Positions 15,286 to 24,276 of a stretch of DNA of 64,000 bases are shown here, piece after piece. This DNA is from Nitrosarchaeum sp. GTDB lineage: Archaea > Thermoproteota > Nitrososphaeria > Nitrososphaerales > Nitrosopumilaceae. The position numbers were made by a program, and so were the translations under genes. The notes below the pieces were generated by a model that saw only the letters and a program-made list of their open reading frames with translations, was not told where the DNA came from and did not search any database. Every line of letters begins with the position of its first letter. Positions within the stretch are counted from its first letter, which is position 1. The stretch spans positions 154,192 to 218,191 of the forward strand of contig JAILWJ010000003.1 in assembly GCA_025699025.1 (NCBI GenBank), read 5' to 3'.

Positions 15286-18231
15286 TTACCTTACATTGAA
15301 AAAGTCAGTTACAACAACATCGTGGTATTGCAGCTGTGCAACATACATTCCAGAATCAAAAGGTTGTGATAGTATTTCAGAGAACAGTCCTGAAGAATTG
15401 TCTTTTAGTGCAATTTCTTGGACGAGTGTGCCGCTCTGATCATATATGTCCACAAAGAGATCCTCTCTAAAGGCAATAGTTTTTTGGACTGCTCCCGAGA
15501 CAATCAGTTTGTCATTTTCGTATGAGGTTTCGATTATTGCAACACGCGAACGTGTTGGAAGGAATCTCTCGATGAATGATTTTAGTTCGTCTAGTTTTGT
15601 ATCAACCACTTGTGCATTTCTGTTTGTAAATCCAGATTCTATCTCACTGATTAATGACTCGAATCTGGGGTTTGCAAGGTTATCGCCCCCAAATCGCTTG
15701 GCAAATGACTCTAGTTCCTCAAATTCGCGAGCCAGGTCAACCATGTTCAGGTTTTGATCATCATATTTGAAGTCAAACTTTTCCTCTACATGAACAATTT
15801 GAGTCGCCTGGGAGTTTTTGTACTGTAGCATCACAACGTACAGTCCTGGCTCTGTTGGAGCCTCCCATTGGGTGAAAAAGTTTCCTTGCTTGGTATCAGT
15901 AAATTCAAGACTGCTGTGTTTGGTTCCATCCATATTGTACACTGTAACATACAGATTCTCCCTTCTATCAAAGATGGATTTTTCAGTAGCCCCCTTGATT
16001 ACCCAGATATTCTTTTCACGATCAAAAGATATGTCATAGATTATACTAGGATCGTTTAGAATCAAATGCTCGCTTAGATAGTTGCCAATTTCCAAAATTT
16101 TGGATTCAGCATCAACAAAGTTTGCAATCTCAATTAGCCTGTATGCGTCATCCATCATTTTGTTGTATTCATCCACATTGTCTGAAAACTCTGCATTATA
16201 GAAAGTTGAAACAGTGTTCGAATACGCATCCAATTTTTTACGAAATTCAATGCGCTTGATTTCATCTACAGTATACCCAATATCAGAACCATGTGGATCC
16301 TTAGCATAAGCGTCTGAGACCAGAGTCCATTCTTCAAACAACTCCCTGACTAGATTATCTGCTTGTTCCAAATCATTTTGTATGACAAGATCTCTGACAC
16401 GATCGATTTTTTCATTAAATGTTTCAGTAAATTCGATATAGTTTGGCAAGAAACGGTTCTTTGTCAGACTTAGTTCAACCAGATTTTCAATAGACTTGGC
16501 TCTCTGCAATATGTCGCTGGCACGTACTTTGAACGCATCTTTGTCATACGAGTCAAGTTTGTCTTTTATTTGGGGTGCTTTTTCGCTTGCCCATGTAAGT
16601 AAAACTTCTATTCTGTCAATTCTGGTTATGGAAGGATTGCCCGATTCCATTTGCTTGGCGGTATCTATTATTTTCAGTGCATTGTCTATCAAAAATAAAT
16701 TCTCATAGTCTGCCTGTAGTTCGGCCTTTTCTTTCATGCTTTTGTATTGGAATTCCAAAAGTGTCAGAGGATTACGTTTTTCCCTAAGTTCTGTCATGGA
16801 ACGGTCAAATTCTGACACTATTGATAGTATCTCTTCTACAGAGTTTGCATTATCCACTCTCTCCAAAAGCGACTCCCAGTCATTTACAAGCGAATTATCA
16901 ATTCCACTTGCTTGGGAAATCTCAATGCTTTTGTTGATTCTGGAGGAGATCTCAATTACTTGAACCATGGTCACAATCTCAGATTCTGACTCTAGTATGT
17001 CATCAACTGAGGTCGCCAGAGCCAGTTTTGACTCTAGTGAGTCTAAATCAGGTTTTATCAGATTTGCCAAATCGCTGTTTTCTTCAGAATCGAAGGAAAC
17101 GAATCGTTCAACACCGTTTAGATCACGTAAAAGCAGTGCAGCAGTGTGCAGCTCAGATACGCGTGAATTTGATCCGACAAGCTCTTCGATTGATTCCTTT
17201 CCGATTAGCGATTCTCTGAGTGTTTCCCAGTCACTCTGGACTAACCTGTAAAGATCACTTTGTGCCCTTGATATAATGTCAAGATAGCGGGCCTTGGATA
17301 GAAGATCTATAAGATCTGCAATCTCAGCAGAATATACAGGAGCAGTGCCCCTGGCAAAGATAAAGCCAACTTCGTTCTTTACTGACTTGCTCATCACAGT
17401 ATCAGACTTGGTCATCAGGTTCAGCAGCGAGTCCTCCAGCTCATCAAATGTGGGGGCTCTTTGAGCAGTCTTTTCAGGATTTACATTTCTGATATCAACA
17501 AATGCATCAGTAAGTAGATCGATGGATTTGGTTTTATCGCCTATTTCATAATGAAATATCGCTGCAAAGACTGTTCTGTCAATGGACTTTGCAACATCAA
17601 AGGAAATTTCATTTGAATCCAATAATTTTGTCACAGATTCTAGCGAGGAGGTTACAGGAAGCCTTATCATAGGATTTATCTCTATGATTAAATCCTCAAC
17701 GTAGAATTCATCCCACTTGTCAACATAAGTGGATTCCAACTCTGCCAAAGTGTCAGGAATCGGATCTGATATGGACGAGTCAAAGACATCATTAATTGTC
17801 GCAAATTGTTTTTCTACTAGATTTTTTGCCAAGATAATTTTTTGATCATTTGTTGGTTCAGAAAAAACAGCGCTTGAGACTATGAATCTGGTTGTCTTTG
17901 AATCGTCTCCATAAAATAACTTGATTTCATATTCGCCAGGAATTCCACAAATTCTACCATCCAGCGGAATTGCATCCGTGATAAACTCCCCATTTGGTAG
18001 CGGTACAAGCTGCTGGATCTGACACAGATCACCCTGGGGATTTATGATTTGCAGTATCAGAAAAGCATCGTCTGTTACACTTGCCACTTTTCCAAAGATG
18101 AAAATAGGCTCTCCCCGGTCATAACTGCCAGAACTTTCAAGTACTGTGATTCGGTCAGATGTCTGAGCAGACGCATATACAGGCATCAACAAAAGAAAAA
18201 TCATGCTAAAAACTACAGAAACTTGCTTCAC
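15286..18231 (-). CDS. large secreted helical surface protein, 981 aa
   Basis: Signal peptide 1-22 (ending ASAQ). A beta-sandwich domain follows (about 25-115, GKVASVTDDAFLILQIINPQ). Residues about 140-740 are nearly all helix with many Glu/Asp/Leu, and the C-terminus has two more beta-sandwich copies (about 760-840 and 895-981) of the same G-x-x(4)-R-ENL-V-VYN-DG type. No C-terminal membrane anchor. It looks like a macroglobulin- or filament-like surface protein. Several reverse-frame ORFs inside it are shadows. Confidence 0.75.
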   Translation of the reverse strand: MKQVSVVFSMIFLLLMPVYASAQTSDRITVLESSGSYDRGEPIFIFGKVASVTDDAFLILQIINPQGDLCQIQQLVPLPNGEFITDAIPLDGRICGIPGEYEIKLFYGDDSKTTRFIVSSAVFSEPTNDQKIILAKNLVEKQFATINDVFDSSISDPIPDTLAELESTYVDKWDEFYVEDLIIEINPMIRLPVTSSLESVTKLLDSNEISFDVAKSIDRTVFAAIFHYEIGDKTKSIDLLTDAFVDIRNVNPEKTAQRAPTFDELEDSLLNLMTKSDTVMSKSVKNEVGFIFARGTAPVYSAEIADLIDLLSKARYLDIISRAQSDLYRLVQSDWETLRESLIGKESIEELVGSNSRVSELHTAALLLRDLNGVERFVSFDSEENSDLANLIKPDLDSLESKLALATSVDDILESESEIVTMVQVIEISSRINKSIEISQASGIDNSLVNDWESLLERVDNANSVEEILSIVSEFDRSMTELREKRNPLTLLEFQYKSMKEKAELQADYENLFLIDNALKIIDTAKQMESGNPSITRIDRIEVLLTWASEKAPQIKDKLDSYDKDAFKVRASDILQRAKSIENLVELSLTKNRFLPNYIEFTETFNEKIDRVRDLVIQNDLEQADNLVRELFEEWTLVSDAYAKDPHGSDIGYTVDEIKRIEFRKKLDAYSNTVSTFYNAEFSDNVDEYNKMMDDAYRLIEIANFVDAESKILEIGNYLSEHLILNDPSIIYDISFDREKNIWVIKGATEKSIFDRRENLYVTVYNMDGTKHSSLEFTDTKQGNFFTQWEAPTEPGLYVVMLQYKNSQATQIVHVEEKFDFKYDDQNLNMVDLAREFEELESFAKRFGGDNLANPRFESLISEIESGFTNRNAQVVDTKLDELKSFIERFLPTRSRVAIIETSYENDKLIVSGAVQKTIAFREDLFVDIYDQSGTLVQEIALKDNSSGLFSEILSQPFDSGMYVAQLQYHDVVVTDFFNVR

Positions 18232-18329
18232 AATGATCCAGACTAAAGCTCATCTTACTTAAAACTTGAGTAACTTTGATACGGATATTTTTGTGCGTTT
18301 TGGGTCTAATTTACATATTAAAAATCAAA

Positions 18330-18776
18330 TCACGTGTAATTTGATTTTAAGATTTTAGATTTTACAATCAATACAGGGCAACTGGCTTTTGTTATTATTG
18401 CCGAGGCTACACTACCCAGGACCAATTTCTTAAAGCCTGATCTGCCATGAGAGCCCATTACAATAAGATCAACGTTATTTTTCTCAGCAAAATACAAAAT
18501 TCCATTTATTGTTGAAGGATTGTGAACAATTTTAGCTGAAACGTCAATGTCTTTATATGATTTTTTTAGATTGTTCAGATCATCGGTAGTTTTGTTTTCT
18601 ATCTCATCATGAGCTTCTTGGGCTCTTGACAAAGACATGCCTGATGTGTCAATATCGTTTCCAAGTACAGTCAACAGAGTTAATTTTGAATCAAACTTTT
18701 TTGCAATCTCCACTGCCTTTTCAAATGCCTGATCTGCAAAGCTTGTGAAATCATAAGGAACAAGAATATTTTTCAT
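18330..18776 (-). CDS. universal stress protein, UspA family
   Basis: 148 aa from ATG 18776 (MKNILVPYDFTSFA); the longer frame to 18815 adds an unrelated leader. The ATP-binding motif G-S-H-G-R-S-G-x(9)-G-S lies near the end (GSHGRSGFKKLVLGSVAS), and IVMGSHG precedes it. It should bind ATP and respond to stress. It is divergent from the SLC13 transporter with 41 bp between, so they may share a control region. Confidence 0.92.
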   Translation of the reverse strand: MKNILVPYDFTSFADQAFEKAVEIAKKFDSKLTLLTVLGNDIDTSGMSLSRAQEAHDEIENKTTDDLNNLKKSYKDIDVSAKIVHNPSTINGILYFAEKNNVDLIVMGSHGRSGFKKLVLGSVASAIITKASCPVLIVKSKILKSNYT

Positions 18777-18817
18777 TATGTACTTAATTCTGGAGCATAT
18801 TTCAAATATTAACATAT

Positions 18818-20269
18818 ATGGAAAAAATCACCCACAATATCATGACATTTAATCTAAGGGTTTTTGGGATGGTTTTAGGACCTTCGTTATTTTTTCTGAT
18901 TATGTTTATGCCTACTCCTGAAGGCATGACAGAATCTGCAAAGGCAGTATTTGCAATTTCTGCATGGATGATTATATGGTGGATAACAGAGGCCATACCA
19001 GTTTATGCAACCGCGCTACTTCCGTTAGGTCTGATACCGATGTTGGGAGTTCTGCCTGTCAAAGACGTGGCATCTGAATACATGCACCCAATCATTGTTT
19101 TACTTTTGGGAATGTTTATGATTGCATTGGCTATTGAAAAATCAGGACTGCACAAAAAAATTGCATTTGAATTGATATCCATTTTTGGATATTCTCCAAA
19201 GAGAATAGTTTGGGGATTTATGATTACCACTGCATTACTATCCACAGTAGTAATGAGCACAACTGTAGTGTTGATTTTATTACCGATTGCGTTTATAGTG
19301 TTGTCATCTCTTTCAAAATCAGATTCTATCAACAATGTAAAATTTAAAGTGACATTCATGCTCTCAATTGCATATTCATCATCAATTGGAAGTGTTGCAA
19401 CTTTGATTGGTGCCCCGCCTAACCTATTATATGCAGCGACCATGATGGAGATGTTTGATCACAAAGTAACATTTGTTGAGTGGTCTATGATTGGGGCTCC
19501 ACTGTCAATATCCATGTTGGTGTTATGTGGACTATACATGACACATAAGGTTGGAAAAAACACCATGGAGGTCAACGCTGAAATAAAGAAAACATTGATT
19601 CTTGAAAAATCTCAGATTGAAAAGATGACAAACGAGCAAAAGACAGTACTTGTCGTATTGACAGGAGTACTAGTCTTGATGTTCACATCTCCCTTATGGC
19701 AACCCGAGAATTCATACATTACAAATTCCGTAATTGCAATATTAGGAGGAATTTCACTGTTTGTACTACCTAAAACACGATCAGAAAGCCTGATGAACTG
19801 GGCAGGCATTGAAAGACTTCCTTATGGATTGTTGTTTCTTTTAGGAGGTGGGTTTGCATTGGCTTTGGCATTCGTGGATTCTGGTTTGGCAAATTGGATT
19901 GCTCAATCTTTTGGATTTGTTAGCAATTATCCATTTGAATTAGTGATTATAACTCTAGTTGCAATAATCATGTTTCTAACAAACGTCAAGTCCAATACTG
20001 CAACTGCTGCAATTTTTATTCCCATTGTTGGTACCATGGCGATGCTTAACGGGTGGGCCCCATTGCCTATTTTGTTCGCAATAACAGCTGCAACATCATT
20101 TGCATTTTTGTTACCTATGGGAACCCCACCAAATGCACTGATTTATGAAAAAGCACAAATTTCAATCAAGGCAATGATCAAGCACGGATTAGTTCTAAAT
20201 GTTATAGCAATCGGTTTAATTTCAGCATTTACAGTTTTTGTATCTACAAAATTCTTAATTTTACCTTGA
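18818..20269 (+). CDS. SLC13/DASS family anion transporter
   Basis: 483 aa, about 11-13 membrane segments. The two family signature hairpins are clear: SVATLIGAPPNLLYAA and the later SNTATAAIFIPI plus MGTPPNALIY (SNT and PPN motifs that bind sodium and the anion). Members import di/tricarboxylates, sulfate or related divalent anions with Na+. The exact substrate cannot be told. ATG 18818. Confidence 0.93.
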   Translation: MEKITHNIMTFNLRVFGMVLGPSLFFLIMFMPTPEGMTESAKAVFAISAWMIIWWITEAIPVYATALLPLGLIPMLGVLPVKDVASEYMHPIIVLLLGMFMIALAIEKSGLHKKIAFELISIFGYSPKRIVWGFMITTALLSTVVMSTTVVLILLPIAFIVLSSLSKSDSINNVKFKVTFMLSIAYSSSIGSVATLIGAPPNLLYAATMMEMFDHKVTFVEWSMIGAPLSISMLVLCGLYMTHKVGKNTMEVNAEIKKTLILEKSQIEKMTNEQKTVLVVLTGVLVLMFTSPLWQPENSYITNSVIAILGGISLFVLPKTRSESLMNWAGIERLPYGLLFLLGGGFALALAFVDSGLANWIAQSFGFVSNYPFELVIITLVAIIMFLTNVKSNTATAAIFIPIVGTMAMLNGWAPLPILFAITAATSFAFLLPMGTPPNALIYEKAQISIKAMIKHGLVLNVIAIGLISAFTVFVSTKFLILP

Positions 20270-20361
20270 AAATCTAATTACACGAATTAATGTTCAAGGT
20301 AAAAACATGTATAAGATTATCTTCCTTATCAGATAATTATTCAGTAAATTAAAAAAAGTGA

Positions 20362-20481
20362 TCACTTATCATTCCGAATGAATTTATGACATCTGGTACA
20401 TTCGTACAATCCAGCATATCCTGCCATCTTGACTTTTGCATCATGCGGACATGTGTCTTGGGTTACAGTTCTGTACGCCAT
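20362..20481 (-). CDS. small CxxC/HxxC protein, 39 aa
   Basis: ATG 20481 to TGA 20362: MAYRTVTQDTCPHDAKVK...YECTRCHKFIRNDK. Ligands C-x-H and C-x2-C-H make one zinc site likely. It starts one base after the stop of the Cys-rich gene at 20483, as a two-gene unit. Confidence 0.6.
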   Translation of the reverse strand: MAYRTVTQDTCPHDAKVKMAGYAGLYECTRCHKFIRNDK

Positions 20482-20482
20482 A

Positions 20483-20581
20483 TTATGGCTCCCAATGACA
20501 ATCGCAATTACATCCCTTTTGGCAATGCACTCTCTTGCAATCAGAGCATATTTTTTGCCTATATGATGGCGCTGTATTCAT
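20483..20581 (-). CDS. Cys-rich peptide, 32 aa
   Basis: ATG 20581 to TAA 20483: QKICSDCKRVHCQKGCNCDCH, with six Cys and two His in 21 residues. High ligand density suggests zinc or copper binding. First gene of a two-gene minus-strand unit. Confidence 0.6.
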   Translation of the reverse strand: MNTAPSYRQKICSDCKRVHCQKGCNCDCHWEP

Positions 20582-20822
20582 AGTGTTATAATGCACTTTC
20601 ATCCTAATTAACACAACATTTGGAGAAACACTATAAGCAATATTCGATACAATACCAGTAACGTAGTGGTGTGAGTTTGCATATCTGAAAGGAAGGACTG
20701 AATTAACTACTCAGCTACGCAATGAACAATTCTGGAAATTACTGTCTTTATAAGCAAGATACTGCCCAACTGATCATGTTAAAAAGATTATTTTCAAAAC
20801 CTAAGGGAAGCCAAGAAACACG

Positions 20823-20948
20823 ATGATCACACTAAATGATTTGAAAACGTGTGAAAACTGTGGCAACATATTCTCAAAAAAGACATCAACCAAAATAGTA
20901 AATCGTTGTCCCGCATGTAATGTGTGGAAGAAAGACACCGTCGAATAA
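20823..20948 (+). CDS. zinc-ribbon microprotein, 41 aa
   Basis: ATG 20823: LKTCENCGNIFSKK...NRCPACNVWKK, two C-x2-C knuckles 17 residues apart. It is a clear paralogue of the gene at 21486 (LKVCSDCGTVYYGK...GICPSCH). Its ATG overlaps the stop of a 16-codon basic ORF (20776-20826). Confidence 0.7.
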   Translation: MITLNDLKTCENCGNIFSKKTSTKIVNRCPACNVWKKDTVE

Positions 20949-21043
20949 AGCCAAATAGACACGATTAATTAGAAACTCGTCACTAATTCATCCATTAATG
21001 TGTAAAAGATATTATTTAGGAAGCGAGCAAAAGATTTTTCAGA

Positions 21044-21319
21044 CTACTTGATTGTGATTTTATACTTGCAAAGCAAATCCACAAAAAACTTCAAGTCCTT
21101 TTTGTGATCCTTTTCTGCTTCATTGAATTCTTTGAGCAAATCCTTGTATTCATAGTCAGAGTGAGATTCCATCGATTCCAGTTTTACCTCGTTTTCTGAA
21201 ACCCTTTTGTGTATTTGTTTAATCTTGTTTTGTCCATATTCAATTATAGAGTCAATCTTATCTTGGTGTCCGGGTTTTGATGTGGCAGAATCATCAAATT
21301 TGATAGTGTCTGTGGTCAC
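21044..21319 (-). CDS. coiled-coil protein, 91 aa
   Basis: Soluble and highly charged; after about residue 20 it is one long helix with heptad-like spacing (IDSIIEYGQNKIKQIHKRV...). No family recognised. ATG or GTG start near 21319. Confidence 0.6.
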   Translation of the reverse strand: MTTDTIKFDDSATSKPGHQDKIDSIIEYGQNKIKQIHKRVSENEVKLESMESHSDYEYKDLLKEFNEAEKDHKKDLKFFVDLLCKYKITIK

Positions 21320-21485
21320 ACATTACTAGGCCATATCTAGTATATAGGATTGAGAAAGAAACTGTCTGTTTTGGATACTTTCCAAAAAATATTGGATAGT
21401 TATCAAAACACGATATTACAGTGATGCCATCAAGAACATAGTCGTACTCAGAAATGCTTAACTCCAAACAATGTGGTCATAGTAC

Positions 21486-21632
21486 ATGATAGATGTAGGG
21501 GATTTGAAAGTGTGTTCTGATTGCGGAACCGTGTATTATGGAAAATTTTCCAGAGGAATATGTCCAAGTTGTCATACCAATAATTATGAAAAGGTATCAG
21601 CTGACAGTGGCGTTGGAAGTTTGGACAGATAG
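21486..21632 (+). CDS. zinc-ribbon microprotein, 48 aa
   Basis: ATG 21486: MIDVGDLKVCSDCGTVYYGKF then RGICPSCH; two zinc knuckles. Paralogue of 20823, with the same DLK-C-x2-C-G beginning. The reverse-strand ORF over it is a shadow. Confidence 0.7.
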   Translation: MIDVGDLKVCSDCGTVYYGKFSRGICPSCHTNNYEKVSADSGVGSLDR

Positions 21633-21705
21633 AAACCATTCAAAATCACCACACAGTCAAGTTTTGTAATGAGTACCTAATATACAGAGTCGTACCTGTA
21701 CAAGT

Positions 21706-21822
21706 ATGAAATACTGCCATGATTGCCTTACTCCGATAAACCGCTATTCAAAAGAAGAGTATTGCATGCTGTGTTTAAGAGACAAAAAGTCTAAAGATTC
21801 AGAAAAAACAGCAGTGAATTAA
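21706..21822 (+). CDS. zinc-ribbon microprotein, 38 aa
   Basis: ATG 21706: MKYCHDCLTPINRY then EYCMLCLRDKK; two C-x2-C knuckles 16 residues apart, then a charged tail. A minimal zinc ribbon with no other domain. Confidence 0.65.
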   Translation: MKYCHDCLTPINRYSKEEYCMLCLRDKKSKDSEKTAVN

Positions 21823-21837
21823 TTCTGCATCAAGAAT

Positions 21838-21927
21838 CTAGTTGGATGTACATTCACATTTTTGCTGTTTTTCAAATCGAGGAAACTTTAGTTTATGACA
21901 GACTTCACAATACAGTTGGCTTGACAT
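21838..21927 (-). CDS. Cys-rich microprotein, 29 aa
   Basis: ATG 21927: MSSQLYCEVCHKLKFPRF then KCECTSN. Four Cys and a His; convergent with the gene ending at 21822. Confidence 0.5.
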   Translation of the reverse strand: MSSQLYCEVCHKLKFPRFEKQQKCECTSN

Positions 21928-22008
21928 ATCACTAACATAAAATGTATTCAAGTAAAAAGGAGCATCATACAACAAAACTAGCTAAACATACCATTCAGAA
22001 TCAACCAT

Positions 22009-22137
22009 CTAGCATGTCGTGACATGTCCAGATGTATCTAGCAGATTCCCACATGTTTGACACTCCCATTTATCAGAGTTTGATTGGGTGGGATCTAGAA
22101 TCCTTGGAGCATTACAAACCCTACATCGGATAGACAT
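22009..22137 (-). CDS. zinc-ribbon microprotein, 42 aa
   Basis: ATG 22137: MSIRCRVCNAPRIL then WECQTCGNLLDTSGH-V-TC; a standard zinc ribbon. Its ATG overlaps the TAA of the preceding finger gene (TAATG), so the two are translated together. Confidence 0.7.
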   Translation of the reverse strand: MSIRCRVCNAPRILDPTQSNSDKWECQTCGNLLDTSGHVTTC

Positions 22138-22241
22138 TATTTTGATTTTTCCATATGTGTTTTTTCATGTTCTCGTACTGTCTCAAAAGTATATGAGGTT
22201 CCTTCCCATCGGAAGCTACACTCCTTACATTGGTATTTCAT
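22137..22241 (-). CDS. single C2H2 zinc-finger microprotein, 34 aa
   Basis: ATG 22241: YQCKECSFRWEG...VREHEKTH, that is C-x2-C-x(16)-H-x(4)-H, nearly the whole protein being one finger. First gene of the pair with 22009. Confidence 0.7.
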   Translation of the reverse strand: MKYQCKECSFRWEGTSYTFETVREHEKTHMEKSK

Positions 22242-22397
22242 TTTACTTTTCTACTCCACATTATTTTGTTTTTTAAAATCGCTGGTTGCGTTTACGTCAT
22301 CAGTATTTTTATGATAACCAAATTTTAGTTTTTGAATTATTTTTTTGAACATGTCCTTATAGTGCTTTCCCTATGATATATACCAGAGTAAATTGAT

Positions 22398-22568
22398 TTA
22401 ATTGCAATATTTGCATGGAGAAAATTTTTCTTGGATTGCCTGATTGAGCGTGTCTGGAGTAAAGTACTGCATATCTCTCCTTTCTATGCAATATATTTTA
22501 CAGTCAGGTTTCATGACTGCCAAATGATGTACAACCATGTCTGATTTATTTCCAAGGTATCCTGACAT
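22398..22568 (-). CDS. small protein with two Cys pairs, 56 aa
   Basis: ATG 22568: MSGYLGNKSDMVVHHLAVM, then C...C and a C-terminal SPCKYCN. Starts four bases after the stop of the Lrp-type gene at 22573, so it is in that operon. Confidence 0.55.
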   Translation of the reverse strand: MSGYLGNKSDMVVHHLAVMKPDCKIYCIERRDMQYFTPDTLNQAIQEKFSPCKYCN

Positions 22569-22572
22569 GTTA

Positions 22573-22899
22573 TCACATAGTTGGTTTGCAGTGCAATGTC
22601 ATTGCACTTCTTACATTTGCCAGATTCCGTATTTTGTGAACAATGAATTTCTCTAACTGTTTAGATGTGATTGATTCAATTTTTGCTATAATGTCGTATG
22701 CGCCACATGTCTCTTGAACTTCCTTGATGTTGTCCAGATTACCAATTTCTGCCATGACACCCTCGAGTTTACCGTCATTGCATGTAATTAGAACATATGC
22801 TGCATTTGTTTTACACAGGCCGGTCTTACAATTACGGCAAACATACTCGCCAGACAAATTTTCGCATCCGCAAGCACAAGTACACGTATAATCATTCAT
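22573..22899 (-). CDS. Cys-rich N-terminus fused to Lrp/AsnC ligand domain
   Basis: 108 aa. Residues 1-30 hold eight Cys (YTCTCACGCENL, YVCRNCKTGLC), then a full RAM domain (about 32-105): AAYVLITC, NIKEVQETCGAYDIIAKIE, HKIRNLANVRSAMTL. No helix-turn-helix. The metal-binding head may replace the DNA-binding part of classical Lrp. Second gene 22398 follows at four bases. Confidence 0.85.
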   Translation of the reverse strand: MNDYTCTCACGCENLSGEYVCRNCKTGLCKTNAAYVLITCNDGKLEGVMAEIGNLDNIKEVQETCGAYDIIAKIESITSKQLEKFIVHKIRNLANVRSAMTLHCKPTM

Positions 22900-23096
22900 G
22901 AATTGAGCCCAGATAGACCCTACTCAACATGGTGTTTAATTGAAGAGCATTCCAAAAAATCATCTTGAGATAATCACTGTGCTCCATCCTATAAACGAAC
23001 GCAAGTACTCAAAATGCAAACAAAAAGAGATGGCATTACCAATTGTAATGTCCAAACCACATTCTGTATTGTTTTGAGAACTCATTGCAAACAACA

Positions 23097-23174
23097 CTAA
23101 GTAAAAGCCATGATTTCATCCTTGGCAAACTTTGCTCGAAGTCTTTCCTTTTCTTGTTCTTTTTTATTTTTCAT
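23097..23174 (-). CDS. possible 25-aa basic peptide
   Basis: ATG 23174: MKNKKEQEKERLRAKFAKDE... A charged helix with no family. The rest of 22900-23309 shows nothing else to me. Confidence 0.25.
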   Translation of the reverse strand: MKNKKEQEKERLRAKFAKDEIMAFT

Positions 23175-23309
23175 AAACAAAATTACTCAAAGTGAAATTT
23201 ATCCCAATATACACACAAACTGAAAAATTATTTAGGAATCACAGAAAAAATGGACATTCTTTTAGTTTTCAGAATTATGACTATAATATCACTGTAGACC
23301 ATCATATTC

Positions 23310-23411
23310 GTGGAAGAGATAACAAAGTGTCAGTGTCCTCCAGGTTCAGAGGGATATGAAAACGAAGACGGTATGCTAATCTGTTCCTCATGTAACGGAT
23401 GGGTTGAGTAA
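23310..23411 (+). CDS. zinc-ribbon microprotein, 33 aa
   Basis: GTG 23310: VEEITKCQCPPGSEGYENED then LICSSCNGWVE; C-x-C and C-x2-C. Followed four bases later by another Cys-rich gene; three such genes lie in a row to 23725. Confidence 0.55.
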   Translation: MEEITKCQCPPGSEGYENEDGMLICSSCNGWVE

Positions 23412-23415
23412 TAAA

Positions 23416-23565
23416 ATGTCGCTAGAAAATACAATCAAATTAGAACCATATACAGACTGTGAAAGATGCCACAATACATTTCCGCACTGTCATTGTACGT
23501 GCCCATATTGTGGGGAAAGAGATGACTGTGAATGTGCGTTGTTTGATGCAGCTACAGGAGGATGA
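23416..23565 (+). CDS. Cys/His-rich microprotein, 49 aa
   Basis: ATG 23416: TDCERCHNTFPHCHCTCPYCGE then DDCECA. Nine Cys and three His within about 30 residues, enough for two metals. It ends one base before the next ATG (23567). A longer frame over it in another phase is a shadow. Confidence 0.65.
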   Translation: MSLENTIKLEPYTDCERCHNTFPHCHCTCPYCGERDDCECALFDAATGG

Positions 23566-23566
23566 C

Positions 23567-23725
23567 ATGAATATTTACGACACAAAGCAGATACGTTGTG
23601 CGGTATGTAAAAAGGCAATAGGTGAGATAGACTACGATGCTGAAATATTTAGGCCAAAATGCGGACAGTGTGCAAATCCAACACCGCATCCAAAAGACAA
23701 GATGAATTATCTGATGTCACATTAG
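23567..23725 (+). CDS. MNIYDT-type zinc-ribbon protein, 52 aa
   Basis: ATG 23567: MNIYDTKQIRCAVCKKAIGEIDYD then KCGQCANP. The same start and spacing recur in the standalone gene at 51088 and at the N-terminus of the UspA fusion at 53819, defining a mobile zinc domain of this lineage. Confidence 0.75.
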   Translation: MNIYDTKQIRCAVCKKAIGEIDYDAEIFRPKCGQCANPTPHPKDKMNYLMSH

Positions 23726-23742
23726 ATGCAATCAGAAATGGA

Positions 23743-24273
23743 TTATTTTTCAAATCCCTGATTTTCAACTATGTTTAGTGTGCTAGTTGATTTGATATTT
23801 GGAATTTTTCTTATCTTGTTTGTTAAAATATCAGATATTTCATTGTAAGACGGAGCAACGACTTTGCAGATTATCTCATATGAGCCAATCAGGACATTGC
23901 ATTCAATGATTTCAGGGATTTGTCTTAGGTTTTCTATAATTTGGGATTCTCCGGAACGGTTACAATGAATAATCACAAATGCCCTTGTCATATGTTGTTC
24001 CAGTACTTCAGTTTCGACTTTGGTTGTTTTTCTAAAGCCACTGCCCCTGATGATCTCAAGGGTTAATGTGGAACGTATATGCGGTATTCTCCTTAATCTA
24101 CGTGAGATGTCTTGTTCTAGCTTGGTTTCATCAGCAGATTCAAATTTTGTAAGCACGTCAAAAGTTCCAAAAGTCCCATATGCTGCCTTGACAGTCTCAA
24201 TATTTCTCAGAGCAGATATAACAGAGTCGTCAGTTCCAGTCTCATTTACCAGTAAAACATAGTACTCAGACAT
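23743..24273 (-). CDS. tandem Lrp/AsnC ligand-binding domain protein, 176 aa
   Basis: Two RAM domains (about 3-75 and 92-170) without helix-turn-helix, the same architecture as the gene at 4983. Each has a (Y/A)V...N-x-(T/S)G start, an (A/C)YG/I-GSY turn and a closing ST-T-LEI/NIV strand. Located four bases after the single-domain gene 24277. Confidence 0.85.
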   Translation of the reverse strand: MSEYYVLLVNETGTDDSVISALRNIETVKAAYGTFGTFDVLTKFESADETKLEQDISRRLRRIPHIRSTLTLEIIRGSGFRKTTKVETEVLEQHMTRAFVIIHCNRSGESQIIENLRQIPEIIECNVLIGSYEIICKVVAPSYNEISDILTNKIRKIPNIKSTSTLNIVENQGFEK

Positions 24274-24276
24274 GTG

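Noticed and set aside
16967-17251. Ser-rich ORFs opposite the 981-aa gene
   Set aside because: Shadow frames caused by the acidic helical coding strand.
20641-20740. Possible small RNA with CGTAG/CTACG and TGAGT/ACTCA pairings
   Set aside because: Only two five-base helices with large internal loops; no box C/D or terminator found.
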